Shown here in pieces: positions 1 to 6,115 of a stretch of DNA of 12,959 nucleotides (the stretch's first letter is position 1; every line of letters begins with the position of its first letter). The translations under genes and the position numbers were made by a program. The DNA is taken from the NCBI GenBank assembly GCA_947629895.1, contig CANRFP010000033.1, positions 1-12,959 on the forward strand, given 5' to 3'. The notes beneath the pieces were generated by a model, which worked only from the letters and a program-made list of their open reading frames with translations, had not been told where the DNA came from and did no database searches. The stretch is from an uncultured Clostridia bacterium (GTDB lineage Bacteria > Bacillota_A > Clostridia > Christensenellales > UBA1242).

Positions 1-1
1 C

Positions 2-826
2 TCTTATGCCCGCTGTGTCTATGAGATTGATTTTAATTCCTTTGTAAACAAAAGTTTCGCTGACACTGTCTCTTGTTGTGCCTTTTATGTTTGTGACGAT
101 TGACCTGTCCTTCCCAAGCAGTGCGTTCATTATGCTACTTTTTCCAACATTGGTTTTTCCAACAAGCGCAACGCTTATGCCATTTGTCAAAAATTTTGAA
201 CTCTTTGCTGCGTCCAAAATCTCATTCGTGTCTTGCAAAATTTCTTCTAATTTTGAAAATATGTTGCCCTTTATTGCTGTTTCTTCTGTTTCGTCTGGAT
301 AATCAAGCCCAACCTCAATTTCCGCAAGCAAATATTTTAAACTCTCTTGCACATCACCAATCTTTTCGGCAAGTTTTCCGTTTGTTACATTTAAACTGTT
401 TTTAAGTTCCGCCTCGCTCTCAGCGTTTATTTCTCCAATTATCGCTTCCGCTTTGTCAAGTGTTATCTTTCCATTTAAAAACGCGCGCTTTGAAAATTCG
501 CCCGGCTCGGCAAGCCTTACACCAAGACTTAAAATTTTGTCCAGAACTTTTTGCGCCAAAAGCACTCCGCCGTGAATTTGAAATTCAACAACATCTTCGC
601 CCGTGTATGAAAATGGAGCTTTGAAATACACCATCAAGCATTCTTCAAATTCGTTTTCTTCAAGTTCCAATTTTCCAAAATACAAATATCTTGGCGCCAA
701 TTCTTCGTTTTTGCAATGAAAAATTTTTTGAGCGAAAATCAAACTGTCTTTTCCGCTCATTCGCACGATTGCAATCGCCCCTCTTCCAAGCGGCGTTGAG
801 ATTGATGCTATTGTTTCTTCTTGCAT
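2..826 (-). CDS. mnmE: tRNA uridine-5-carboxymethylaminomethyl modification GTPase MnmE (TrmE), 5' part
   Basis: MnmE works with MnmG to modify the wobble uridine (U34) of certain tRNAs, using a folate-derived one-carbon unit and GTP hydrolysis in the cytoplasm. The visible 275 residues hold the N-terminal folate-binding domain (TIASISTPLGRGAIAIVR near residue 5, EPGEFSKRAFLNGK near 107-120) and the start of the inserted G domain: P-loop GKPNVGKS at 223-230, switch region GTTRD at 249-253 and DTAG at 270-273. The rest of the G domain and the C-terminal helical domain lie beyond the left edge. The ATG at 826 matches the family N-terminus, and no in-frame start lies just upstream. There is no Shine-Dalgarno at a useful distance; a TATAAT box ends six bases before the ATG, so the mRNA is probably leaderless. 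The gene is separated from yidC by a terminator. Family identity is certain. Confidence 0.97.
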   Translation of the reverse strand, partial: MQEETIASISTPLGRGAIAIVRMSGKDSLIFAQKIFHCKNEELAPRYLYFGKLELEENEFEECLMVYFKAPFSYTGEDVVEFQIHGGVLLAQKVLDKILSLGVRLAEPGEFSKRAFLNGKITLDKAEAIIGEINAESEAELKNSLNVTNGKLAEKIGDVQESLKYLLAEIEVGLDYPDETEETAIKGNIFSKLEEILQDTNEILDAAKSSKFLTNGISVALVGKTNVGKSSIMNALLGKDRSIVTNIKGTTRDSVSETFVYKGIKINLIDTAGIR

Positions 827-832
827 AAGCGT

Positions 833-862
833 ATTATAACACCTTCTTCAAATAAAAATCAA
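833..862 (-). promoter_or_regulatory. Promoter of mnmE (probably leaderless)
   Basis: On the minus strand, TTGATT (862-857) is followed by an 18-nt spacer and TATAAT (838-833), with an upstream TG giving an extended -10 (TGTTATAAT). A start site seven bases beyond the -10 would fall at or next to the A of the mnmE ATG (826). The promoter is read from sequence; the leaderless start is inferred. Confidence 0.75.
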
Positions 863-940
863 TGTTTTCAATCTGTTTTGTTTATTTTTCTTGTTTCGTT
901 TTGACTCTTTTTCATCTTGTTTTTTGCTTATATTATATAA

Positions 941-968
941 AAGAAAAAAAGCAAGTTTTTAACCTGCT
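941..968 (-). terminator. Rho-independent terminator of the rpmH-yidC operon
   Basis: On the minus strand, an 8-bp stem (968-961 with 957-950) has a 3-nt loop and one G-U pair, and is followed by a run of six or seven U. An A-run before the stem extends the pairing. It begins just after the yidC stop codon (974-976). The A/U symmetry means it might also act on the opposite strand. Confidence 0.85.
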
Positions 969-973
969 TTTTT

Positions 974-2317
974 TTATTTTCTTCGATAATCAACTTCAAT
1001 CACGTCTTTTTCTTTTTTCTTTTTGTCTGAAGTTTTTGTCCACATTTTAACAATCCATGTTGTGAGTGGGGTGGTTGCCATTGTTGCAAGTTGTCCAACA
1101 ACCAAATAGATTGCAAACAAACTTGTGTACATGAAAGTGAAAAGTCCAAAGATAAGTGGCATGATTATATACATTGCAATTGACTGCTTTTGTTTTGGCT
1201 GGTCTTTCCTTCTCATCATAAGGTTTGAAAGCCACATTGAAAGCACTGAAAATGCAACAGCCAAAATTGTGAGAATGTAATATCCATTGCTTCCAAGCGC
1301 TTGTGCGTTTATTCCTGCTGTGACACTGTTGAAGATTTTTCCTTCTAATTTATACTTGCTTTCGTCTGCCTTCTCATCCGCAGAATAATATTTGGACAAA
1401 TAATTTTCAATTTCACTTTCTGTGAAAAGTGGGCTTTGTGGCGCATCCGGTTTGTATATGTTCTTTATCCACAAAAAGCCTTCTTGTGTGTTTAAATAAT
1501 AATTCTTAACAAGTTTTTCTGCCTGCACCTTGATTTGTTCGCTAAATCCGTTTGGATTGTATTCTTGTGGAACATATGCGTTTTCGTCTTCCTCAGCAGC
1601 ATTTGCCGATGCATCTTCTGCTGGTGGTTCTTCTGGCTCTGGCTCAAGGACATATTGTGAAATCAAATCAAAAACTTCTCTGTTTGTCCAATCGGTTTTG
1701 TAAGGAACAAAATATTCTTGTCCTGCATTTGGTTCTTCGTTGTTTGTGTAAACTGTGTAAATTATACCTCTCACATTTTTGCCTTCTTGTTCTTGAAAGC
1801 CCAATTTTATTTCAATTGTGTTTCCGTCTTCAAAAGTTATTTTATCTTCATCAATTTGCTTGTTTACAACCAACACGTTTGCATATATGTTTTTCATTTC
1901 ATTATATTGCGATGCGATGTTGTAATTTGACACGGTTTGCAAACTGTTCCAAAGTGTTAAGAACACAACGGTTTGAAGCACAAGCATAACAAGCATTGGC
2001 AAACAGCTTCCCATAACATTGAACTGATATTTCTTGTAAACCTCATCAGTTTTTTGTTTCATTTTGGCTGGGTCATTTTGATATTTTTCTTTTATTGCGT
2101 CAAGTTCTGGTTTCATCTTGGTGTTTATTTCGTTGCTTTTCATACTGACTTTTTTGTTTAATATGTCAACAAAAGAAAACACAACTCTCACCAAAATAGC
2201 GATAAAAATAACCGCCAAAATGTAAGTGCCGTTTATACCTTTAAAAGCGTTCAAAATACTTTCCCAAAAACCGGTTGGTTGTGGCAAAGTGACAAGCATA
2301 GTGTTTACAAAATCCAT
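974..2317 (-). CDS. yidC: Membrane protein insertase YidC/Oxa1 family, with enlarged extracytoplasmic loop
   Basis: YidC inserts and folds membrane proteins, alone or with SecYEG. In this 447-residue protein, the first core segment (about 31-53) carries the conserved groove arginine (R44 in ILVRVVFSF). A charged cytoplasmic hairpin follows (54-100), then a second segment with SCLPMLVMLVLQ (about 103-127), a FLWI element near 281, segment 3 (344-366), a basic loop (RRKDQPKQKQ) and the last membrane segments (378-412). Gram-positive YidC proteins are usually 250-290 residues; the excess is an acidic, proline-rich insert between segment 2 and the FLWI element (about 130-278, with EPEPEEPP at 225-232). 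No lipoprotein signal peptide is visible, unlike Bacillus SpoIIIJ. The ATG has a good ribosome site (AAAGGAGAG), and the gene overlaps yidD by 13 nt, which suggests translational coupling. The usual downstream partner gene jag/khpB is absent. Confidence 0.95.
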   Translation of the reverse strand: MDFVNTMLVTLPQPTGFWESILNAFKGINGTYILAVIFIAILVRVVFSFVDILNKKVSMKSNEINTKMKPELDAIKEKYQNDPAKMKQKTDEVYKKYQFNVMGSCLPMLVMLVLQTVVFLTLWNSLQTVSNYNIASQYNEMKNIYANVLVVNKQIDEDKITFEDGNTIEIKLGFQEQEGKNVRGIIYTVYTNNEEPNAGQEYFVPYKTDWTNREVFDLISQYVLEPEPEEPPAEDASANAAEEDENAYVPQEYNPNGFSEQIKVQAEKLVKNYYLNTQEGFLWIKNIYKPDAPQSPLFTESEIENYLSKYYSADEKADESKYKLEGKIFNSVTAGINAQALGSNGYYILTILAVAFSVLSMWLSNLMMRRKDQPKQKQSIAMYIIMPLIFGLFTFMYTSLFAIYLVVGQLATMATTPLTTWIVKMWTKTSDKKKKEKDVIEVDYRRK

Positions 2318-2559
2318 ATATGCTCTCCTTTTATGTTGATAGGGACAGGGTCATAGCCTCTTTTCTTTTGCCAAGGAACACATCTAAAAAGCCTTTTTAT
2401 TCCAATCCAAAACCCAAACAAGCCAAATTCCTTCACTGCCTTTATCATATAGTTTGAACAAGTTGGGGTGAAAAGGCAGGAGTGTGGCAGCATTGGGCTT
2501 ATGCAATACTTATAAAAATAAACAGGCGCAAGGGCAATTTGTTTAAGCACGTTTTTCAT
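2305..2559 (-). CDS. yidD: Membrane protein insertion efficiency factor YidD
   Basis: This small membrane-associated protein assists YidC-dependent insertion. The family pattern is intact: ISPMLPHSCLFTPTCSNY, then KRLFRCVPW and a YDPVP end. The chosen ATG at 2559 gives 84 residues and matches the short family N-terminus (MKNVLKQIALAPVYFYKY). A TTG at 2568 would add three residues and lies closer to the AGAGG ribosome site (4 nt, versus 13 nt for the ATG), so the start is uncertain. The gene overlaps the end of rnpA and the beginning of yidC, within the rpmH operon. Two conserved cysteines in the CLFTPTCSNY region are present. Confidence 0.93.
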   Translation of the reverse strand: MKNVLKQIALAPVYFYKYCISPMLPHSCLFTPTCSNYMIKAVKEFGLFGFWIGIKRLFRCVPWQKKRGYDPVPINIKGEHIWIL

Positions 2560-2866
2560 ACTTTTCAAACAACCTCTTTATCTCTTTTTCCAAATTTTTA
2601 AATTCAAGTTTTTCTGCGCCTTCTCTTGCCATCAAAACATAGTTTCTGAAATTTGGAACGTTTGTTTTTCTTACAATTTCTCTCAGCCTTCGTTTAAGTT
2701 TGTTTCTTATGTGGGCTTTGCCAATTTTTTTGTTTACAGAAAAACCTATTTTATAGCATTCAAAACGGCTTTTAACAACAAAAAGGGTGAAATTATCTGT
2801 TGAAATTCTTTCTCCCTTTTTGTAAATGTAAGAAAATTGACTGTTCTTTTTAAGTCTGTGATCCAT
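2543..2866 (-). CDS. rnpA: Ribonuclease P protein component
   Basis: This is the protein subunit of RNase P, which binds the catalytic RNA and helps remove the 5' leader of precursor tRNAs. At 107 residues it has normal length. It shows the N-terminal LKKNSQFSYIYKKG segment, the basic RNR-type motif HIRNKLKRRLRE (about 53-64) and a helical lysine-rich C-terminus. The ATG at 2866 is preceded by GAGGA at close spacing. Only nine bases separate it from the rpmH stop, and its end overlaps yidD. The RNase P RNA gene itself is not in the window. Confidence 0.96.
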   Translation of the reverse strand: MDHRLKKNSQFSYIYKKGERISTDNFTLFVVKSRFECYKIGFSVNKKIGKAHIRNKLKRRLREIVRKTNVPNFRNYVLMAREGAEKLEFKNLEKEIKRLFEKYEKRA

Positions 2867-2875
2867 AAGTCCTCA

Positions 2876-3010
2876 TTAGGCAGAAATGTGTTTTCTTCCT
2901 CTGTTTCTTCTTCTTTGAAGGGTTTTTCTTCCGCCTTGTGTTTTCATTCTTTGACGAAATCCATGAACTTTTTGTCTTTTTCTTTTCTTAGGTTGATAAG
3001 TTCTTTTCAT
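2876..3010 (-). CDS. rpmH: 50S ribosomal protein L34
   Basis: The 44-residue, very basic protein ([18 protein letters not shown] near the start, [10 protein letters not shown] in the middle, HISA at the end) is a full-length match to bacterial L34, a component of the large ribosomal subunit. The ATG at 3010 has a strong AAGGAG site seven bases upstream. It is the first gene of the rpmH-rnpA-yidD-yidC operon and has a perfect consensus promoter. It is too short for common ORF length cut-offs, so automated calls may miss it. Confidence 0.98.
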   Translation of the reverse strand: MKRTYQPKKRKRQKVHGFRQRMKTQGGRKTLQRRRNRGRKHISA

Positions 3011-3027
3011 AATTTTCTCCTTAAAAT

Positions 3028-3056
3028 CTTTTGCAAAAATTTCCTACTGCAAAAAG
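3028..3056 (-). promoter_or_regulatory. Hairpin in the rpmH 5' leader
   Basis: Between the predicted transcription start (about 3061) and the ribosome site, the minus strand has CTTTTTGCA (3056-3048) able to pair with TGCAAAAG (3035-3028), with one bulged base and a 12-nt loop. It may stabilise the mRNA 5' end or contribute to control by L34. The fold is seen in the sequence; any function is a guess. Confidence 0.35.
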
Positions 3057-3067
3057 TGTTCAAGGCT

Positions 3068-3096
3068 ATTATAAAGGAATTTTTTATTTTTGTCAA
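3068..3096 (-). promoter_or_regulatory. Consensus promoter of the rpmH operon
   Basis: TTGACA (3096-3091), a 17-nt spacer and TATAAT (3073-3068) match the housekeeping sigma consensus exactly. A G lies seven bases downstream, at 3061, as the likely start site. This leaves a leader of about 50 nt before rpmH, in keeping with high expression of a ribosomal protein gene. Confidence 0.92.
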
Positions 3097-3140
3097 CAGA
3101 CGGCGACAGTTTTTAAATTATTTTTTTGAAATTTTTTGTT

Positions 3141-3164
3141 ATAAAAAGGCTTTTCTGCGCCTTT
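3141..3164 (-). terminator. Possible second, weak terminator hairpin after dnaN
   Basis: On the minus strand, AAAGGC (3164-3159) pairs with GCCTTT (3150-3145) around an 8-nt loop, followed by a short U run. It lies just beyond the main dnaN terminator and before the rpmH promoter. The stem is short, so it may be a backup terminator or chance. Confidence 0.35.
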
Positions 3165-3181
3165 AGTTAATTTATCAAAAC

Positions 3182-3214
3182 AAAAAACCTCCTATGAACA
3201 GAAATCACAAGAGG
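3182..3214 (-). terminator. Rho-independent terminator of dnaN
   Basis: On the minus strand, CCTCTTGTG (3214-3206) pairs over nine positions with CATAGGAGG (3196-3188) around a 9-nt loop, followed by six U. Two pairs are G-U on this strand; the same positions would be A/C mismatches on the plus strand, so the element is directional and belongs to dnaN. Confidence 0.85.
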
Positions 3215-3265
3215 CTGTTTTTTTTGTTTTTAGAAAGTAAATTGACACTTAAATTGTGACACGGC

Positions 3266-4366
3266 TCACCCAATCATTCGAACAGGCAAAATCAAATACA
3301 AAAATTCGTCTCCCTCAACAGGAACAATAACGCATGGGTTGGCAGGTGAGTTGAAGCAAATTTTCACAAATTCATCTGTGTTGGCTCTCAAATTTTCAAT
3401 GAAGTATCTGGCGTTGAAAGCAATTAAAAGTTCTTTGCCCGTCATGTTTACAGGAACGTTTTCTTTGATGTTTCCAAGCTCACTGTTTGAAGTTATGCAA
3501 AGATTTTTTTCTTTGATTTCAAACTTAACGCAATTGCCTTGCCCAACTTTTGACAAAAGTGAAGCTCTATCCAAAGCATCTTCAAACTGCTCTTTGTTAA
3601 TCACGCAAATTGTTTGATAGTTTGCAGCAATGATTTGTTTGTAGTTCACAAAATCACCTTCCAAAAGGCGGGTTGTCAGTTTTATGTCTCCAAAGTCCAC
3701 CATAAGCGTGCTTTTGTCAACATAAACATTCACAATTTCATCACTGTCGTCCAAAATTCTTGAAATTTCGTTCAAACTCTTGGCTGGAATAACAATGCTC
3801 ATTGTTAAATTTGATGTGATGTTTTTCTTAACTTTTGCCAAACGATATCCGTCAAGCGCGATGGCATTTAAAGTGTTTTTTTCTATATCAAACAAAACGC
3901 CTTTCAAAATTGGCCTACTGTCATCAACTGCAACAGAAAAAATTGTTTTGTTGATTATGGTTTTCAAGTCCTTTTTTGTTATTCCAAAATAATCTTCGCT
4001 TTCAATTTTTTTGAAGGAAGGATATTCGGCAACATTATAGCATTGAATGATGGATTGGCTGTCGTCATATTTGATTATCATTTGATTTTTGTCGTTGAGT
4101 TCAAGTTCAATCATCTCATTTGTGAGTTTTTTAACAAACTCTGTTATAAACTTTCCCGGAACAACCGCTTCCCCTTCTTCTTTGATGTTGGCTTTGATTT
4201 TTTTCTCAATTGAAAGTTCTGTGTCGGTGGCGCTGAAAGTGAGGGTGTCATCCTCTGCTGTCACTTTTATTCCTTCCAAAATTGGATTTGTTGTTTTGTT
4301 TGAAATTGCTTTGCTAACACTTAAAAAAGCATCTGAAAGTTCTATTCCATGACAAGATACGTACAT
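3266..4366 (-). CDS. dnaN: DNA polymerase III subunit beta (sliding clamp)
   Basis: The sliding clamp encircles DNA as a dimer and holds the replicative polymerase and other client proteins. The 366-residue product has normal length for three clamp domains. It shows the N-terminal LSVSKAISNKTTNPILEGI region, the RPILKGVLF segment and a C-terminal LILPVRMIG tail of clamp type. The reading frame is open further upstream (to 4465), but the ATG at 4366 has an AAAGGAG site eight bases upstream and fits the family N-terminus, while the extension runs through the dnaN promoter. Its own promoter and terminator make it a separate transcription unit. It lies downstream of dnaA on the same strand, yet the pair faces the opposite way from the usual order relative to recF. 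The stop codon is TGA. Confidence 0.97.
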   Translation of the reverse strand: MYVSCHGIELSDAFLSVSKAISNKTTNPILEGIKVTAEDDTLTFSATDTELSIEKKIKANIKEEGEAVVPGKFITEFVKKLTNEMIELELNDKNQMIIKYDDSQSIIQCYNVAEYPSFKKIESEDYFGITKKDLKTIINKTIFSVAVDDSRPILKGVLFDIEKNTLNAIALDGYRLAKVKKNITSNLTMSIVIPAKSLNEISRILDDSDEIVNVYVDKSTLMVDFGDIKLTTRLLEGDFVNYKQIIAANYQTICVINKEQFEDALDRASLLSKVGQGNCVKFEIKEKNLCITSNSELGNIKENVPVNMTGKELLIAFNARYFIENLRANTDEFVKICFNSPANPCVIVPVEGDEFLYLILPVRMIG

Positions 4367-4414
4367 AATTTTCTCCTTTAACCAAATTGTTTTGTCGTTT
4401 TTCTTAACAATTTC

Positions 4415-4444
4415 ATTATAACACAACAGCAAGTTTTTAGGCAA
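4415..4444 (-). promoter_or_regulatory. Promoter of dnaN
   Basis: TTGCCT (4444-4439), an 18-nt spacer and TATAAT (4420-4415) occur with an upstream TG, giving an extended -10. The predicted start near 4408 leaves a leader of about 40 nt, with AAAGGAG before the ATG at 4366. Confidence 0.75.
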
Positions 4445-4483
4445 ACAATATGTGCAAATTTCCAAATAGTTTTTTCGCGCGCA

Positions 4484-4533
4484 AACTTTATTTTTTATAT
4501 TTTATTTTTATTTCATAATAATACTTTTAATAT
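4484..4533. other. AT-rich block, candidate DNA unwinding element
   Basis: About 50 bases are nearly all A or T, mostly T-runs on the plus strand, and are bounded on one side by CGCGCGC and on the other by GGCG. The position beyond the DnaA-box group suits an unwinding element. This is inferred from composition only. Confidence 0.45.
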
Positions 4534-4542
4534 GGCGTGTTG

Positions 4543-4557
4543 AAATGTTTATAACTT
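4543..4557 (+). repeat. 15-bp direct repeat, copy 1 (AAATGTTTATAACTT)
   Basis: Identical over 15 bases to 4628-4642, in the same orientation and 85 bp apart. The reverse strand contains TTATAAACA, two mismatches from the DnaA box. Part of the motif recurs in the dnaA-recF spacer (6088-6098). Confidence 0.7.
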
Positions 4558-4575
4558 TTTAAATCTTTGAAAATT

Positions 4576-4591
4576 ACACAATATATAGTGT
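4576..4591. repeat. 16-bp imperfect palindrome ACACAATATATAGTGT
   Basis: ACAC and GTGT arms surround an AT core; only the bases next to the arms break the symmetry. It lies between the two 15-bp repeats. It could be an operator or just AT-rich symmetry. Confidence 0.4.
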
Positions 4592-4627
4592 GATTTTTTA
4601 GTCTGCAAGCACCAAATGTGTGAAATC

Positions 4628-4642
4628 AAATGTTTATAACTT
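4628..4642 (+). repeat. 15-bp direct repeat, copy 2 (AAATGTTTATAACTT)
   Basis: Second exact copy of the repeat at 4543-4557, immediately adjacent to the DnaA-box-like cluster. Confidence 0.7.
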
Positions 4643-4681
4643 CGTGGAAAAGTTGTGGAAAATTTGAATTTTTTATCCACT
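4643..4681. promoter_or_regulatory. Cluster of DnaA-box-like sites at the dnaA 3' end
   Basis: Three sites are seen. TTATCCACT at 4673-4681 (plus strand, one mismatch from TTATCCACA) overlaps the dnaA stop codon. TTTTCCACA at 4662-4654 (minus, one mismatch) and TTTTCCACG at 4651-4643 (minus, two mismatches) repeat with an 11-bp period, about one helical turn. The clustering beside dnaA supports a real initiator-binding region. Confidence 0.6.
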
Positions 4682-6019
4682 TGTCAACATTGAGCGAATG
4701 TCGTTTATAAGTGTTTGAGTTTTTTTGTTGTTTTTGAAATCTTGCGAAATTTTGTTTCGAGCATGGATGATTGTTGAATGGTCTCTTCCTCCAAACAATT
4801 TTTCGATATTTGCAAGAGGCGGGTCCAGAATGTCACAAATAAGATATATGGCAATCATTCTTGGTTCAACAATTTCTTTGTTTTTCTTTTTGCCGGTTAT
4901 GTCTTGATAGGAAACATTGAAATAGTCACACACAACAGAAACAATTTTGTCGGGTGTGAGTTCGTTTTTGATTTCCTCTTTGTGATTGGAAAAAATCTCA
5001 ACAGCCTCTTCCATTGTGGCAACTTTCTTTCCTGAAAGTGTGGCAAGGAAAAACACCTCAGAGAGCTTTCCTTCAAGTTCTCTTATATTTGTGTCAACAT
5101 TTTCGGCGATATAATTTATAACATCATCTTCTGCATAATATTTTTCAAGTTGACTTTTCTTTCTAAGAATGGCAATTCGGGTTTCAATGTCTGGCTTTTG
5201 AATGTCATGGATAAGTCCGCTTGCAAAACGCGAACGAAGCCTGTCCTCAAGAGTTGGAATGTCCTTTGGAGGGCGGTCAGAGCAAATTATAACTTGTTTG
5301 TTGCTTAAAATAAGTTCGTTGAAAGTGTGGAAAAATTCCTCTTGCGTTTCCTTTTTGTTTGAAATAAATTGAATGTCATCCACAAGAAGAACGTCCAAGT
5401 TTCTGTATTTTCCTCTAAACTCAATAACTGCCTTGTTTTTTGTTGGTGAACACAAAGACGCAATATAGTCATTTGTGAATTGTTCACAAGTGGTGTATTT
5501 TATTTTTAATTTTGGTGAAAACTGCCTTATATAATTTCCAATTGCGTGAAGAAGGTGGGTTTTTCCAAGCCCAACACCACCATATATGAAAAGAGGGTTG
5601 TATCTTTCACCGGGATGCTCTGCCACCGTTCTTGCAGCAGCATAAACAAATTGGTTGCTCTTTCCAACAACAAAATTGTCAAAAGTAAATTTTTCCATGA
5701 AAGGATTTGCCTCATCTGGGGCAGGATTGTTTTCCTCAACTTTGTTGTTTTTAACGTAATCAATTTCTTCATTTTGGTCCAAAACAACAATTTTCATAGG
5801 CTTACCCACAACTTCGGCGCAGCACTCGCCAATTTTGTCAATAAAGTTTCGCAAAAGCTGATTTTTTGCCGATACAGACTGCGTTGCAATGATGAAATTG
5901 TCATTTTCGTCAATGGCGATTGGCTTTGTTGGCTCAATCCACAACATATATGACACAGAGGACACGCGAAGTTCCAATTTTTCCAAAATTTGCTTCCAAA
6001 TGCTTTGAATGTCTTGCAT
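4673..6019 (-). CDS. dnaA: Chromosomal replication initiator protein DnaA
   Basis: DnaA binds origin boxes, assembles with ATP and melts the duplex to start replication. The 448-residue product has domain I (about 1-80), a short linker, the AAA+ domain with Walker A GGVGLGKT (147-154), Walker B LLVDDIQFI (211-219), a sensor SDRPP (247-251) and the arginine-finger region DRLRSRF (259-265), then domain IV with the GGRDHSTIIHA DNA-binding signature (410-420). The ATG at 6019 lies six bases after AGGAG; a TTG at 6025 abuts that site and cannot be the start. The gene has a consensus promoter facing away from recF and no DnaA box of good quality in it, so autoregulation is not obvious. No terminator was seen between dnaA and dnaN. 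Confidence 0.98.
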   Translation of the reverse strand: MQDIQSIWKQILEKLELRVSSVSYMLWIEPTKPIAIDENDNFIIATQSVSAKNQLLRNFIDKIGECCAEVVGKPMKIVVLDQNEEIDYVKNNKVEENNPAPDEANPFMEKFTFDNFVVGKSNQFVYAAARTVAEHPGERYNPLFIYGGVGLGKTHLLHAIGNYIRQFSPKLKIKYTTCEQFTNDYIASLCSPTKNKAVIEFRGKYRNLDVLLVDDIQFISNKKETQEEFFHTFNELILSNKQVIICSDRPPKDIPTLEDRLRSRFASGLIHDIQKPDIETRIAILRKKSQLEKYYAEDDVINYIAENVDTNIRELEGKLSEVFFLATLSGKKVATMEEAVEIFSNHKEEIKNELTPDKIVSVVCDYFNVSYQDITGKKKNKEIVEPRMIAIYLICDILDPPLANIEKLFGGRDHSTIIHARNKISQDFKNNKKTQTLINDIRSMLTSG

Positions 6020-6052
6020 AAACAACTCCTAAACTAAAAATTTTCTCAATTT

Positions 6053-6081
6053 ATTTTAAAATGTAAAAAATAAATTGTCAA
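6053..6081 (-). promoter_or_regulatory. Promoter of dnaA
   Basis: TTGACA (6081-6076), a 17-nt spacer and TAAAAT (6058-6053) lie on the minus strand. The predicted start near 6046 gives a leader of about 27 nt with AGGAG before the dnaA ATG. Its -35 is only six bases from the -35 of the divergent recF promoter, so the two polymerase sites may compete. Confidence 0.85.
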
Positions 6082-6087
6082 GCAAGT

Positions 6088-6115
6088 TTGAAATGTTTGA
6101 AAAATGTGTTAAAAT
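6088..6115 (+). promoter_or_regulatory. Promoter of recF (probably leaderless)
   Basis: TTGAAA (6088-6093), a 16-nt spacer and TAAAAT (6110-6115) occur with an upstream TG (extended -10). Six bases separate the -10 from the GTG start at 6122, so transcription probably begins at the start codon. The spacing matches that of mnmE exactly. Confidence 0.7.

Larger units (their letters stand above)
4367..4672. other. dnaA-dnaN spacer, candidate replication origin (oriC)
   Basis: This 306-bp stretch has no gene. Reading from the dnaA end it holds a group of DnaA-box-like sites (4643-4681), one copy of a 15-bp repeat (4628-4642), an imperfect palindrome (4576-4591), the second repeat copy (4543-4557), an almost pure A/T block (about 4484-4533) that could serve as the unwinding element, a short CGCGCGC run (4476-4482) and the dnaN promoter. 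The order dnaA, boxes, AT-rich block, dnaN resembles the Bacillus subtilis oriC segment between these genes. I did not recognise a convincing DnaA-trio array. The origin assignment is inference. Confidence 0.6.

Noticed and set aside
901..940. Plus-strand promoter-like TTGACT and TATATT
   Set aside because: The spacing is 22 nt and no plus-strand gene follows; it would run antisense into yidC.
1465..1473. Perfect DnaA box TTATCCACA
   Set aside because: It lies inside yidC and is produced by the conserved LWI codons of the FLWI element; it is isolated from other boxes.
4367..4465. Upstream extension of the dnaN reading frame
   Set aside because: It has no ribosome site, covers the dnaN promoter, and does not resemble the clamp N-terminus.
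5376..5810. DnaA-box-like sequences (TCATCCACA, TTACCCACA) within dnaA
   Set aside because: Single, scattered, one mismatch each, and explained by coding sequence; not reported as sites.
6020..6025. TTG start for dnaA
   Set aside because: It directly abuts AGGAG with no spacing; the ATG at 6019 has proper spacing.
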